Made by a program: the position numbers and the translations under genes. The notes beneath the pieces were generated by a model, which saw nothing but the letters and a program-made list of their open reading frames with translations, was not told the origin of the DNA and ran no database searches. A DNA stretch of 64,000 nucleotides. Source: Lactarius indigo (lineage: Eukaryota > Basidiomycota > Agaricomycetes > Russulales > Russulaceae). The stretch covers positions 1 to 64,000 of the forward strand of contig JAFKAC010000046.1 of NCBI GenBank assembly GCA_025766275.1, written 5' to 3'. Shown here piece by piece: positions 28,491 through 42,522 of the stretch (position 1 is the first letter of the stretch; each line of letters opens with the position of its first letter).

Positions 28491-29189
28491 TGCATATCTG
28501 CGAGGCTATATTTTTCGATGCCACTATTCTATCCGAACGTTTTATCGTAGTATGCTAGTTGTATCATGTGGTGATGGTGCTCGAATCGAGAATGCGATGA
28601 ATCAATACCATTGACGCAAGAACAGACCGTTGTCTCCTTGAAACAGGCTATGGAATCTGCGGATGCACGAAATCGGATTATGTGTTGCTACGGTGTGCGA
28701 CACCTAGTCTAGGAAATGAAAAATATTCAAGACGCCTGTCTAGCTTATTGTGGATGTCCCAATGATCCTGGGGTATCATCGTCAAATGAAAATGAGTTGT
28801 AGAAGCACATGCGTTTCAAAAATTCTCTCACGCTTTGACACGACATTTGGCGTCTGAATAAGCACCAGGAAAACGCAGTAAGCATTAGTTCTGTCATTCG
28901 CTCAGATGAGAAGGTCCAGAGATGGCAAGATAAAATATAAGATATACGAGAGACAACCTGGAAAGCGACAGTGTAACAATGGCACTGATCCAATGTAAAC
29001 CGGCCCCTTGAACTGGCCAGTAATCATATAACCACGAGTAGCGTACCACAAAAAGGTAAAGTGGGGATTAGCACTGGCGGTATGTAGATGGCCCCCGTGT
29101 CGTAAGTGCCCGACGGAGAAAATGTGATCGATATATATGTACGCGATGCTTCCCATAGTCCCCCCACAGACTGGCCATTGCTCTCTACT
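28491..29189. other. NLR3 3' flank up to DLD pseudogene
   Basis: No gene is seen. It is homologous to the regions after NLR1 and NLR2. Confidence 0.5.
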
Positions 29190-31005
<1,816 letters not shown>

Positions 31006-31020
31006 CAAGTGTAGAGTATA

Positions 31021-32255
31021 GACTGGTCCGAACCAAGGTCCGAACCCTGCAGAAGTTGCTTAAATTTCTACGTTACATAATATTGTACTTGTTGGCTCTG
31101 GCGCTCCATAAGGAGCAGTGTCCACTGTCCAGCCCTCCACCACTATATGTGCCAACGCAACCTTCACCGTGCTACTGGTATGAGTTGGCGATGGAGATCT
31201 GACCCGACCCATCTCAACTCCTAGCTTCCCTGGCATCAAGTACACTGAGGCCATATCTGACTCTGCACACCTTCCACAGCGCTGGCCACGGGTCGCCGGG
31301 CACGGACGAGCGGTTCCTCACCTTAGATGCGTCCTTGGCCACCGGAGCTTCCCATCAGCGATTAGCACATCGTGTGACCAAGCAGCCCAGAGAGAATGTG
31401 CAGTTTACATGTGCAAACTATTTGCACAGCTTGATTTATGTGGGGTCTCCTTGCGACTGGTGACTTCGGCGTCAGAAAGGAGGACCATGTGACCAACGAC
31501 GGCTCTTTCCAGTTTATGCCTATGTTTTTCCAAGTCTGTATGTGTAACATTTTTTATCGGCCTGAAAGAATCTCAGAAGCTCATGTGTGCGTCGCCCGCC
31601 ACGTCGCCCGCCATACCACCACCCTTTGGCAGGTCCCTGGGTGATTTACGTCGGTGGGACGACCGGCTACGACCTGGAGATCGCAGAGAGCGTCCGAGCT
31701 ACCAGCTGCAAGCTGTGCCCTTTCATGCGAAACATTGGCATGGTATCAAGACCTCCACGATTGCATTCGTCTCCGTATCCTGTGCTGGCCTATCCGTACC
31801 CCTGATCTGTGTAGCCCTATGCGGCGCGACATCCCCAACATCGCCGTGCACGCTATCACATTCCAGAACTTCCTCATGGCATCGAAGAAGTCATGTCTGG
31901 CACATCCAGCTCCTGTGCAGCTCCCCTCCTCCTTATCTGGGTCGTCCATCCTCAAGCACCCAGCTGACTGCAAATGTACAAAATGTACAGATCTTGGCTC
32001 ACACAATCCCACTGCTCGATGGCTACTTGCGCCTCGGATCCTAAACCCCTGGCCATACGACAATAGCCCCGTTCATCACTCAAACCCAGGCTGTGACAAT
32101 GATGGATTCACCGCCGTCGCTGAGACCCTGTAGGCCGCACCAGAGTTGTTTACTCTGGACGTTGACTCTCTCTGGGCTTCGATGTCACGAGTTTTGGGAC
32201 GCCCGACTTGGACCAAATTCTGGACGTACTGTGCTTCATAATTGAGGAATATTGA
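31021..32255 (+). pseudogene. Sedolisin (peptidase S53) pseudogene, copy 4
   Basis: Near twin of copy 2 but without the transposon: the site matching the insertion reads gcagtgtccactgtccagcc (31117-31136), with 7 extra bases relative to copies 1 and 3. Landmarks: VTNDGSFQFMPMF near 31490-31530, YVGGTTGYDLEIAESV near 31650-31695, DIPNIAVHAITFQNFLMA near 31830-31880, LNPWPYDNSPVHHSNPGCDNDGFTA near 32040-32115, and GTP-like ..PDLDQILDVLCFIIEEY with the stop ending at 32255. Frames are mixed, so it is not functional. Confidence 0.75.
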
Positions 32256-32815
32256 GTAGAGCTTACGTATTCCAAACTCAACTAACGCATTCCTCAGGGC
32301 CATAGCACCAGTCACAGACATGTGCGATTGAAACCCAATCAACTTGAGCCCACACCCGATCCTGGCCAGGGGGTTTCTTGTATTGAGATTGTCCCGGACA
32401 TTGGATGCTAGCATAACTGTGACCATGCTGTAGATGCTGTAGTGCTATATATCGTACCAAGAAAAAAATAAATTATAGCAGTCCTTTAATAGTACAGTAC
32501 TATTTGATTCGGGTCTTGTCGTGCTGTGCTGTGTCAACAACCGTTAATCCATGTTTCCTTCAAGTCGAATTATTTCCCTTTCGACAACGCATCCAACTAT
32601 CGTGGTATTACCCAGGATATTGCCACCAGGTTGCGGCGCTTATCTTTCTCATTCTCATTATCATGTCAATAGCGCGTCTATCATCCTGATCACCCGAATA
32701 TTGGCAGTGCACGAGGCCGTGCTTCGTACTGCCCCAAACCCTCTCCATATAATTCGATCACAGCCTTCTCATCTACTTTGCCTCTTCCCCCAGCCCAAAC
32801 CGACACGGCTACACC
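32256..32815. other. Intergenic region upstream of NLR4
   Basis: No gene is seen. It is nearly identical to 13000-13560 before NLR2 and is presumed to be promoter and 5' UTR. Confidence 0.5.
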
Positions 32816-35800
32816 ATGTCTCAGCCCCCTCCCGCAAGCACCTCTTCCTCCAACTTCGACTCTATCTTCAGAACTGCCGTCAAAGCGTACAAAAAGCGAA
32901 CGGGGCACGACATCACGGCCCATCCCTTAGCCGCCCAGCTCAAGGCTTGCGATTCTCCCAATGCGATTCTCGTCGTGCTTAGAGCCCAGGTCGAGGAGTT
33001 TGATCAGTCTCGGCGGAACGATGAGAGGTTGACAAAGTGGCTTAATCCGACCGTAAACGTGCTTTACGCATTCTCCGCTACGCTCGGTGAGGGCGTCGGT
33101 TTGGTAAGTATCTGGAGGCCGCCTTGTCTCATATCTGCACGCTCGCTCTCATTTTCTAGGTGTTCTCTCCCGCCAAAGTGATCTTTGCCGGAATTGGAGT
33201 TTTGCTCCTGGTGAGTGTTTCGTCGACTTCACCCTGTGGACAATCGCGACAGCTCGATCATTTAGGCGTCCAAGGATGTTGCTGCCAGCCACGATGTTCT
33301 CATCGACATCTTCGAACGCATCGAGAACTTCTTCAAACGGCTCGAGGCCTACACAGAAGTTCCACAGACGACAGCTATGACGGACATTGTAGTGAAGATT
33401 ATGGTTGAGGTGCTGTCTATTTTCGCAATTGCGACGAAGGAAATCAAACAGGGGTTCGCGAGTACGTTATTCTCAAGTTGCACTCTGATCTCGTCTCATT
33501 GGATTTTATTCAGAGAAATTCCTCAAAAAGCTAATGGGAAGACGAGATATTGAGGATGCTCTGCAGAAACTGGACAGATTAACGCAAGAAGAGGCTCGGA
33601 TGGCGAATGCAGAAGTCCTGAGGGTTACGCATGGCGTTGACGACAAGGTGATCGGCGTCGGGTTTCAGGTGGAGAGCGTCAAGAAGGGGGTGCAAGACGT
33701 CGACGGAAAGGTAGAGGGCGTCGACGAAAGGGTCCAGGGCGTCGACGAAAGAGTCCAGGGCGTCGTTGACAGAGTCCATGGGGTCGACGAGAGGGTCCAA
33801 TGCGTCCGCGAGGGGGTGAAAAGCGTCGAAGAGAGGGTCCGTGTCGTCGACGAAGGGGTCCAACGCGTTGATAACAAAGTGCGAGTCGTCGATGACAGGG
33901 TCGAGCAAGTCGATCATAGGGTGGCGGTTATCAATGATGATGTGAAGCTAATCATTGACGGTGTGTGATTCCGTGCTTATCTGACCTACGCACCATCCTC
34001 ACACTTCGCTTGCCTAGGGGGGAAAGAAAGAGCCACGGTATTACAACGGATTGTGAACACCGTAGACGATATGAACCGTCAGTGATTTCTACACTGTCAT
34101 TAGCCGCGGCTGCTCACATAGTTAACAGGCAACCAGCTTCGACGTGACCTCCGAAACTGGATCTCTCCTCCCGATCCATCCATCAATTACAATACCGCCT
34201 GTGGTGCCCACCACGAGGGTACCGCAACATGGCTCACTCGAGGTGACGCCTTCAACCGTTGGAGGGCCGATGGCTGCCTGTTGTGGGTTCATGGAAAACG
34301 TACGTTCTTTCCTCTGCGAACGAATTTCAACTAATGCTTTCCTGTCTATCAGCGGGCTCGGGAAAAAGTATTCTTAGGTTCGTTCCTCCCTGGCTCATTG
34401 CGTCTATAGTCGCGCTCAAGCTGTGATTTCATCTAGCTCCGTGATCATCCGAGATATAGAAGACGTCTGCAATGCCGGGCTCGCGTCGATGGCCTACTTC
34501 TATTTTGACTTCAAGGACACCGCAAAGCAGGACTCCCGTGCTCTCCTCTCCTCCCTTCTCATCCAGCTCTCTCATCAGTCCGATGTTTACTGCGACATTC
34601 TTCATGACTTTTACTCCGCTCATCGTCAGGGATCAGTCCAGCCAAATGACGACGCACTCACCCAATGCCTCAAGACCATGCTCATGGCCCTCGGACAAAC
34701 TCCAATCTACCTCATCTTAGACGCCGTTGACGAATGCCTCAACACATCGGGGATGCCATCGCCTCGCGAAAAGGTCCTCCGACTTGTCAAGGTTCTCGTT
34801 GAGTTGAAACTTTCGAACTTGCATCTATGTATCACGAGTCGACCCGAGATCGACATCCGTAATGCTCTCGAGCCACTGGCTGCCCACCGGATATCACTTC
34901 ACAATGAAAGCGGACAGAACGCGGATATCGCGAACTATGTCAACTCGGTTGTTCACTCGGACTCGAGGATGCGTCGATGGAGAGCGGAGGAAAGGGACGT
35001 GGTGGTCGAAAGACTCTCAACCAAGGCTGATGGGATGTAAGCCCGTCACTACTCCGTTGTCGTGCGCGCTGAACAAAGATTCGGCGCAGGTTCCGATGGG
35101 TATTCTGTCAATTGGAGATATTACGCCACTGCTTCCCATCGAGCGTACTCAATATCCTGGACGAATTACCCGAGTCCCTGGACGAGACATACGAGCGGAC
35201 ACTAAGGGAGATCAGCAGGGCTAACAGAGATCACGCCTATCGTCTACTGCAATGCCTGACCGTCGCTGTTCGTCCGCTTCGAGTCGAGGAACTTGCCGAA
35301 GTTCTGGCCATCGACTTCAACGCGCGCGGCGGCCCGAAGTTGAACGCAGATTGGCGGTGGGAAGATAACGAAGAAGCGGTGCTGTCAGCATGCTCCAGTT
35401 TGGTGACCGTCGTCATAGATGGTGATTCCCGGGTTGTTCAGTTTTCCCACTTCTCTGTGAAAGAGTTCTTGACATCAAATCGGCTCGCAAGTTGTCTCAG
35501 AGAGGAGTCCCGATTCCATATTCGCCTCGACTCCGCGCACACGATTCTAGCGCAAGCGTCTCTAGGTGTCCTACTCCGACTTGATGAGCAAGTTGACCGC
35601 GACAACATCACGGACTTTCCCCTGGCCCAATACGCAGCAAAGCACTGGTTCGACCACGTCAAGTTCGAGAATGTTTTGTCGCACGTGAAGGATGGTATCC
35701 ACGAACTGTTTGACGCAGACAAGCCACATTTCGCTGCATGGGTCTGGCTCCACGACGTTGACGGGTACTTGATACCAGGGAAAAGCCCAGCACAACCGAA

Positions 35801-36374
35801 AGCATCGCCCTTATATTACGCCGTACAGATTAGGAACCTGGCCCTGGTGGAACACGTGCTTTCGAAGCGCCCGCAGGACGTCAACGCCAAGGGTGGTTTC
35901 CACGGGACTCCCTTGCACGCAGCATTCACCAAAACGGACGCCGAGATTGTATGGTTGCTACTGGAGAATGGCGCCGATCCGAATATCCGGAACGACTATG
36001 ACAAAACTGCTCTGCATCGCGCATCGGAAGGTTTGCCTGATGTTGGGCGGTGGCTACTCGAGCACGGCGTAGACCCGGAAGCCCAGCAGGACGATCAATG
36101 GACCGCACTGCACCTTGCAGCAGCCAATAGGTGTCTCGAGATTGCCGAGATACTTCTTGAGCACAATGCAGAAGTCAATGCGCGCGATGATGCAGGCCGG
36201 GTCCCGTTGCACGATGCAGCCATCGGTGGACGTCTGGAAGTCGTGCAATTATTATTGAAGCATGGTGGAAATGTGAACGCGCGCGGCAACGTCGGCAGGA
36301 CTCCGTTGGACGAGGCCAAATGGTGGGGACATACAGAGATCGTCGAACTACTATCGGAGCGAATGAACGAGTGA
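32816..36374 (+). CDS. Goodbye-NACHT-ankyrin NLR-like protein, copy 4
   Basis: Intact nine-exon model: 32816-33103, 33160-33210, 33266-33461, 33514-33960, 34018-34077, 34129-34299, 34353-34377, 34437-35036 and 35090-36374 (3123 nt, 1040 aa). Same layout as copies 2 and 3: Goodbye domain, 15 heptads (~220-324), Walker A GKPGSGKS (~403-410), Walker B LILDAVDE, ITSRPE sensor, winged-helix-like region and about six ankyrin repeats. One codon is missing in the third ankyrin repeat compared with copy 3. Its N-terminal exons are closest to copy 2, while its NACHT exon is as close to copies 1 and 3, which hints at exchange between paralogues. It is the last unit of the array: the shared 3' flank breaks off at 36540, where the KDZ transposon begins. 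Confidence 0.9.
33636..33950 (+). repeat. 21-bp heptad minisatellite in NLR4 (15 units)
   Basis: Fifteen tandem 21-bp units; exon 4 is 105 bp (5 x 21) longer than in NLR1. One unit (VREGVKS) is atypical. Confidence 0.88.
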
Positions 36375-36701
36375 TGGGTATCTGCGAGGCTATAATTTTC
36401 GGTGTTACCATCTTATGATATCTCATCCGAACGTTTTATTGTAGTACGCTAGTTGTATCATGTGGTGATGGTGCTCGAATCGAGAATGCAATCATGAATC
36501 AAATACTATTGATCCAACAATAGAGCGTTATTTCCTTGAAAGTCATCGGGAAAAACCTCCCGCGCTAGCCAGAGATAATGCCCAGATAAATTAGTGATAA
36601 AGGATATAACGGAGATAATCGAATCATAAGTTGGGCTAATCAAATGCCGTCTAATTTATCCAAATTTATCACAGCTATTGATCGACTATCCTTGTGACTA
36701 T
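36375..36701. other. Array edge and KDZ transposon 3' region
   Basis: 36375-36540 is the shared NLR 3' flank. At about 36541 the similarity to the other units stops and AT-rich sequence with repeated gataa/gataaatt motifs begins, which I take as the end region of the KDZ element. No clear inverted repeat was found. Confidence 0.5.
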
Positions 36702-39700
36702 CTATGAAAACCTGAGATAATTATCCTGGTCGCTAAACGAATTAACATAAAATGTACTACATTTTTCGAGTACCGAGAAGCTGTTCCAGTCCTGGGGTGT
36801 AGCACGTCCAAATTGGGGGATAAGATGAACACTGCCCATTATTCTGTCTACCGGAATGACTGTAGCACGCCGGCGGCCACCTTGTACTGACCTAGACACC
36901 TTATACATGAGGTGATTGACGTCTGGTCTTGGAGACAATGGCGAAAACCATTCAATGTAGGCAAGATGAGTCGGGGCATTGTTGAGGAAGACATCGCGGA
37001 TAACTTTGCTTGAGATTTGGAAGACAACTCAAACTTGTCCTATTCGGTGACCTGTGGAGTTGGGTTGTATGTGCAGACTGAAATATGATCAGGACTAACC
37101 ATTGTTTCCATGCATGATGTCTTGTCTACCACAGACAAGCATGGTGTCAAACCACTCAGGTACTGTGCACCCATGTGCATCCTTTTGCTCCAGCTGAATA
37201 ACCACACTGTCAACAATTTCAAAGTCTTCCGAGTTCTCCCTAGAGGTGAATTTGACTCGGTGAAAGACTGGCACAGACCAAAATGGTAAGAGCATGTCAG
37301 CTGCCTGAGAACGCAACGCCGCTGCTGAGGCACTAGGGTAGTTGATAAGGGCAATAAAATCTGCTAACGTGTCCTGGAAATCAATGGTGCCATAGCTCAT
37401 CGCAAGTTCATCGAATGTGACAGCCTTGACGGTTGGATGTTGGGTCATCTTGAGATATTGTGTGCCAACTCACAAGGGTCCAGTAGAAGTCGCAGATATC
37501 GGCGGACTTGTCAGATTGTTCTGCTCTTGCCATTCAACGAATGCCATGTGCATTCGTACCTTTTCACAGTGCTCTAGCCATACTGTCATCTGAGAATATT
37601 CATCTTTCCGGTTTGTCGCATGGTACGCATCCTTTGTAAAGTCGATGTGGAGCCGCTCAAACTGTTCCGTGTTATAGTTATCAGTGGTGCCAAATAGTGT
37701 AATCAAAGATCAGTAGTGAAGCAAACTGTGAACCTTTGGGAGGTCCATGTGCTGGCACACACCAAGGTCAATGAAAATGTCCTTGTTTTCATGAAAGCAA
37801 GCGAGGCATTCCTTGAGGTGTTGAAGTGTTTGTCTTGAATGGGAAGGGTATTGCACTAAATACATAAAGTTGAGCAGCACACGCATGGCTCTAATCATGC
37901 GTGTAGGCAGTTGCCCACCTGGAAGGGCTAAGTCGATGATGAGTCTGAGAAGGATTTGGCAGATGTTCTTGTGCTCTTTTCCTGAAATGCGTGAGAGAGT
38001 CGTTATGCCCTTGGCGAACAGTGTGATATGGTGATTGGGTGGCAAAGTCCTGCAACATGCGTCAACTTCTGCTGCCCCAAAGATCCTGGTCAGCCAAGCC
38101 TTGACATGCTTCACAATGCCTTGGAGTAGCTGGTGAGGCACATCCCAGGTGATGGATAGGAAAATGTCAACAAGTGGAAGTGCAGTCCAAAATGGACAAA
38201 AAATTGGCTTCAGTCCGGCTTCTTGGCAGACTGCACAAAATCGGCATATGTCTTCACTAGCCAACATGTACGTGTCAACCATGTCCACATGGTTCCGAGC
38301 AGGAAAGTTGATGTAATTGCTGAGTTGGTCAACTGGAACAAGACACTTTGGGCAGCGCCCAAAGTGGGTGCATGTAACTAGCCCCTGTTCTGGATAGTCG
38401 ACAACAAAAGTGGCCAAGATGGGATGGCAGCAGCGCCAAATCCCATTGCCGCTCCGCATAGCCAAACCTGTTTCACCTATGGCATGGATTGGACGAAGGA
38501 CCCTTTCCATACATGAATGAAAAAGGTTAGCAATGGCACAATGATGAGTGGCCTTGTTTGTGATACCAGTTAGCTTGGTTGTCAGGATATACCCAATCAG
38601 CATCTGTGCAGTGCGTGATGGTTTTCGGTGAATGTCCTTAGGTATATTGCCAATCCCCATATATATCGGATACGCTGACTTATTCCAGAACAGCATTAGC
38701 TGTGTTTTGTCAGAGGAAATAATGAGTGGAATGACAGTTGCTCCAGGATGGCACGCCTCAAGTGATGTCTAGTGCATGTTCGGTAAGTACCTGAACCCAA
38801 ATAGCAAACAAGTTATGCACCTGTACAGACCACCACCAATCGCCTGTATGCATCTCATTATAAACTTGGCATGTTCGCTCAGTGTTGGTGTAGTGCCTCT
38901 CTGGGGCAAATACAAGTCTGTGTGCAAACTCAGGGTTTCCAAAAAGGGACCGGATGTATGGAATTATCTTGCAATAGTGAAATTGGAGGCATTCATCTCC
39001 AAGATTCATATCTTCACACCAGAAAGATGGATGCCCAGGCAGTGCCTTGTCGATGATGTCATTCAGTTCCATACTTGTTCTGTAGGATAGCCCAAGTTTG
39101 TCAACGAGCTTCCAGAATAAAACATTAGCAGCGCTAGAGGGAAAGAACTTTCCCGTACCTCAGGGATCATGAGCAGTGCCATCACAGCTGAAGCCGTTGC
39201 CCTGCATGTCTTTACCCAGTGTGCAAATTCCCAGTCGCATTGGGACCGAAAGGGGGCCCACACTGAGTCCCGCAACTCATGGCATGTTGACCCATAGGTG
39301 GAGGAAACTTGAGGTGTACCAGCCACCGGAGCGCCAGGGTGACCATGAGGAAAGTGATCAACAAATGATATTGGCCTTGTGTCCAGGTTATTAGCCTCAG
39401 GAATTGGGGGTTCTGGGGGTGGCAATAAGGACTGAGGTTCATCAGCGTGTTCAAGTTCGGGGGTGACCATGGAACTGAAATTCCTCTCCCCAAGGATAGC
39501 TTCAAATGTGTTAGCATCTGTGGAGTCAACATCACCTATGCAATCGGTTTCGTCACCAGCACTATCTATTATGGGATTAATGCAATATGCCACATTGTAT
39601 GGTCTGAAAAACTTACCTCCGTCATTGCTATCTGGTGTGGCGTCCTTGTGGCTTTGTTGTGATGACGAATCAGAGCTAAATCTGTTGTCGTATGAATCAA

Positions 39701-39956
39701 TTTCATCTTCCCAATCGCCAATGGGCTCATCTTCCATGCGCCATGATTCGGCACTGGTGTTTGGTGCTAAAGATGATCCCACATGCACTAGTCAAGATGT
39801 TGAATGGGTTTGCAGCGACCGACACAAATTCTGGCAGTCAGGGCATCAGGTCTTGCTGATGTGCTGAGAGTGACCCAAATGTGTGAAATACTTGTTGCAG
39901 CCGGCACATCAGATCATTGGTGCGGTCAATATGGTGCTAGCAAGGAAGGGGGAAGA
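36541..39956 (-). mobile_element. Plavaka-type KDZ DNA transposon, right end cut by retroelement A
   Basis: Carries a degraded KDZ transposase gene on the minus strand. The left edge is set by loss of similarity to the array. The right edge is the first base of the LTR of element A, so the distal terminus may lie beyond the window. Terminal repeats were not identified. Confidence 0.7.
36702..39917 (-). pseudogene. KDZ (Plavaka) transposase, decayed
   Basis: Transposase of the Kyakuja-Dileera-Zisupton group, fungal Plavaka branch. From the N-terminus: a CAGCNKYFTHLGHSQHISKT-x-CPDC zinc-finger-like start (39917 downwards), an acidic low-complexity region, WAPFRSQCDWEFAHWVKT (39210-39260), then the typical GLSYRTSMELNDIIDKALPG. 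APERHYTNTERTCQVYNEMH is also typical. It continues with VIPLIISSDKTQ, SAYPIYMGIGNIPKDIHRKP, then DYPEQGLVTCTHFGRCPKCL and TLFGTTDNYNTEQFERLHID. The end is SRSVQGGRRRATVIPVD with a stop at 36702. Introns are needed near 39110-39160 and 38720-38760 and around 37450-37470. TGA stops at three places in the N-terminal region and after HSLLHY (37707) stand where Arg is expected. It is almost full length but inactive. Confidence 0.85.
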
Positions 39957-40477
39957 TGTTACGTCGTCACGACGTTAGCTCGACTTGAGCGCGATGCGGT
40001 GATAACAACTTAGCGATAATCTCGACACAACGACGCGAAGGTCCGTGTTCTTGCCTTAGTGAATACGCGGAGGTACACTGGCAAGTCTTGCTTGTCTTGC
40101 ACTTGTCACAATGTAGTTGGACACACGACTTTGAAAGAAGATAGAGAAGGGACTTTAGAGAATGGGGAAGAAACAAGTGACAATTCAAGAAGACCAAGAT
40201 GGTGTATCTTGGTCTTCACTAGACACTATAAATACAAGTCGAGCAGGCTTTGAAGCGCTGCTATGAGTCACAGTAGGTATGCGTCCAACGTATTGCAGAA
40301 ACAACGCAAAACTAATACTACTAGTACTAGTACTAGTATCGAGTCATTCAGGTACCGCTCAGTCAGCTATCAGTCTGTATCGCCTATCGCACTACTGTAT
40401 CACCGTAAGTAAGTCCACAACTAATCTACCTTACCGCCGTAGTTGCAACCGGTACAGTAAGGGTCCTCAACGTAACA
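39957..40477 (-). repeat. 3' LTR of element A (521 bp)
   Basis: Bounded by tgttacg and cgtaaca. On the minus strand it has a TATTTATAG box (40234-40226) and, 34 nt downstream, ATCTTGGTCTT (40200-40190), the predicted transcript start. This 11-mer is also one arm of a perfect inverted repeat with a 5-nt loop. A purine-rich tract (minus gaagagagggtga, 40478-40490) precedes the LTR. Confidence 0.9.
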
Positions 40478-40506
40478 TCACCCTCTCTTCAGCATGAGAC
40501 CCCGAC

Positions 40507-42522
40507 TCACCAAAAGTCCCTCGCCAGCCAATCGCGTTGTTTGTCGGCAATGCGCTCCAGCACCGTCGCCCGCTCCAGTCGGTAGATAGAGTCCCACCTG
40601 TTGTCCTGCGCGCATTCAATCATGGTGCGGAGTTGGCTGACTCAGGCGCGGAGACGGTCGAGCTCGTGGCTGGCGGCATGGAATCGCATGACTTCAGCCG
40701 TGAGCGACTCGTCGTTGATGCGGTTGAGCGTGCGGTTGGTGATTCGGTCCGCTTCGAAGACGACGAGGTCTTTGTGGGGATATGTGGGGCGAAGCGCGGC
40801 CGAAACGTGGGGCTCGGCGTAGAAGGGCTTACTGTACACATGCGGCGAACCCGGTATAACTCCTAGTATGAGGGGGTCTGCCCCTCCGATGATTTGGACA
40901 TGCGATGCGTCCCTCTCTATTCCATCAGGCCTGATGATGGGGTATCGAATGTAATGGGGTCGTCGGTTCGCCCGGAACCCTTCAGGCGCAATGACATGCA
41001 CGGGGTCCTCGGCGGCGGTGAACGGACAGTGATCGGCAGCGCCAGGCACGCGCACATGTCCTCGATACATGGGGGAGCCGTCAGAGTGGACGAGCCAGGG
41101 TGTGACCCCGGGATTATCAGTGTCGCGTTTCGTTCGAAGGAAGGAGTGTCTCGCCGGGTAATAATCTTTGTCGTCATGGCCAGCCTCAGCTGCCGCCATC
41201 GCTGCTGTTGCTCGCGCATCTCCCTCAGCCGGGCCACAGCTGAGTCGAGCTGTTCCTTCTGCCACTCCGCTGCCACTCTCCTCCACCCCTCCAATTTGTA
41301 CTCCATCAGCGCTTGAATGCTGGTCGTTGCTCGGGAAAACTCTGCGAACGCCGATGAGGTCGTCGCTTGGGGGGATAGCAGCGATCGGCTCACACTCGCC
41401 GCTGTTGTCTCGGAAAACGTGGACAACTGCTCGTTCATCGTCGGGGGTAGTTGTTGGGTCGGGGAATCTGGTGACAACGCTGATCCATTCTTGCGCGGTG
41501 ATGGGCCCCTCTGCTGGCGTAAGAGGTGTCCATGGCGTGAGCTGAGTGTTGGGTATTTCAGTGTCGTTGTCTGTAGCCAAGAGGGTGCGGGCGTCTTCTG
41601 CGAGGGAGTCGAGGAGTTGCACTTGTGTGACATGTCGCAATGGGGAGGTAGGCATATGAGTGACGATGGATCGGAGGAAGAGGGGATGACTCCCTTCGGT
41701 TTCTGCACTGCCCGTTTTAACTGTTCTCAAGCGCGCCTGTGCTTCCTGATATAGACGAAGTGCATCTGGTGCAAAGATGTCATCCTTGTTGACCCACTGA
41801 TTCTCCGAGTCCGGATACCCCTTCCATTTCACAAGATATTGGAGGCGTCTTCCTCTGCTGAAGTGCCGGGAGTCCAGAATGGCCTCGACTTCGTACTCCT
41901 CTTCTCCATCAATCAGCTCGGGCGGTGGTCACGTGAAATTTTCACCATGTAAGGGAGTTTGTTTGTATGGGGTGAGAAGATCGATGTGGAACACTGGATG
42001 TATGCTCCACTGTGTGGGAAGTTCCAATCAATAATTGTAGGGTGACATCACCTGGATCACCCTAAAAGGTCTGTGGCATCGCGCCACTAGTTTTGCCGTA
42101 GGTTGATTGGTTCGTAGGTGCTTCCCTTCCAGCCATATGAGGTTGTTGACGTGGAACTTGGGCGTATCTTTGTTGCGCACCCATGCTTCCTGTGCCTTTT
42201 TCACGAGGCATTGGGCGTTATCTCTGGCCTCCTTCAGCTGCATCAGTCGTGTGGTTACTTGGGGAATGGGAGAGGGCTTATCGGTCCAATCAGCTTGTGG
42301 GTCGTATCCCATCAAGAGCTGAAATGGCGATTGTTTCGTGTGCTCATGGGGCCAGTTATTGTGCGTGAATTCAGCGATTGGCAGATAGGTGGTCCAGTTA
42401 TCTTGACGCTCGTTCACCCAGAAGTGCAGGTACTGTTCCAGCCATTGGTTGGTTCTTTCCGACTGTCCGTCGGTGTGCGGATGGTAGGCCGTGGATATGT
42501 TCTGTTGGACCCCCAGGATTTG
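40507..42522 (-). pseudogene. Element A pol 3' part: integrase end, chromodomain and C-terminal extra module
   Basis: Continuation of A pol below the insertion of element C. It starts at ILGVQQNISTAYHPHTDGQ (integrase core, with the conserved E region [12 protein letters not shown]), then LEGKHLRTNQPTAKL, a chromodomain ([17 protein letters not shown] near 41780-41830), and a further ~330 residues reaching RDFW and a stop at 40507-40509. The extra module ends with [35 protein letters not shown] sequence and a charged helical tail. TGA stops at 42025 (after SPYNY), about 41930 (after ENFT) and 40639 (after RLRA) sit at Arg positions of element B. Chromodomains are thought to steer integration towards marked heterochromatin. 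Confidence 0.85.

Noticed and set aside
39063..39788. Separate small genes on the minus strand in 36702-39788
   Set aside because: They are consecutive pieces of one KDZ transposase broken by introns and TGA stops.
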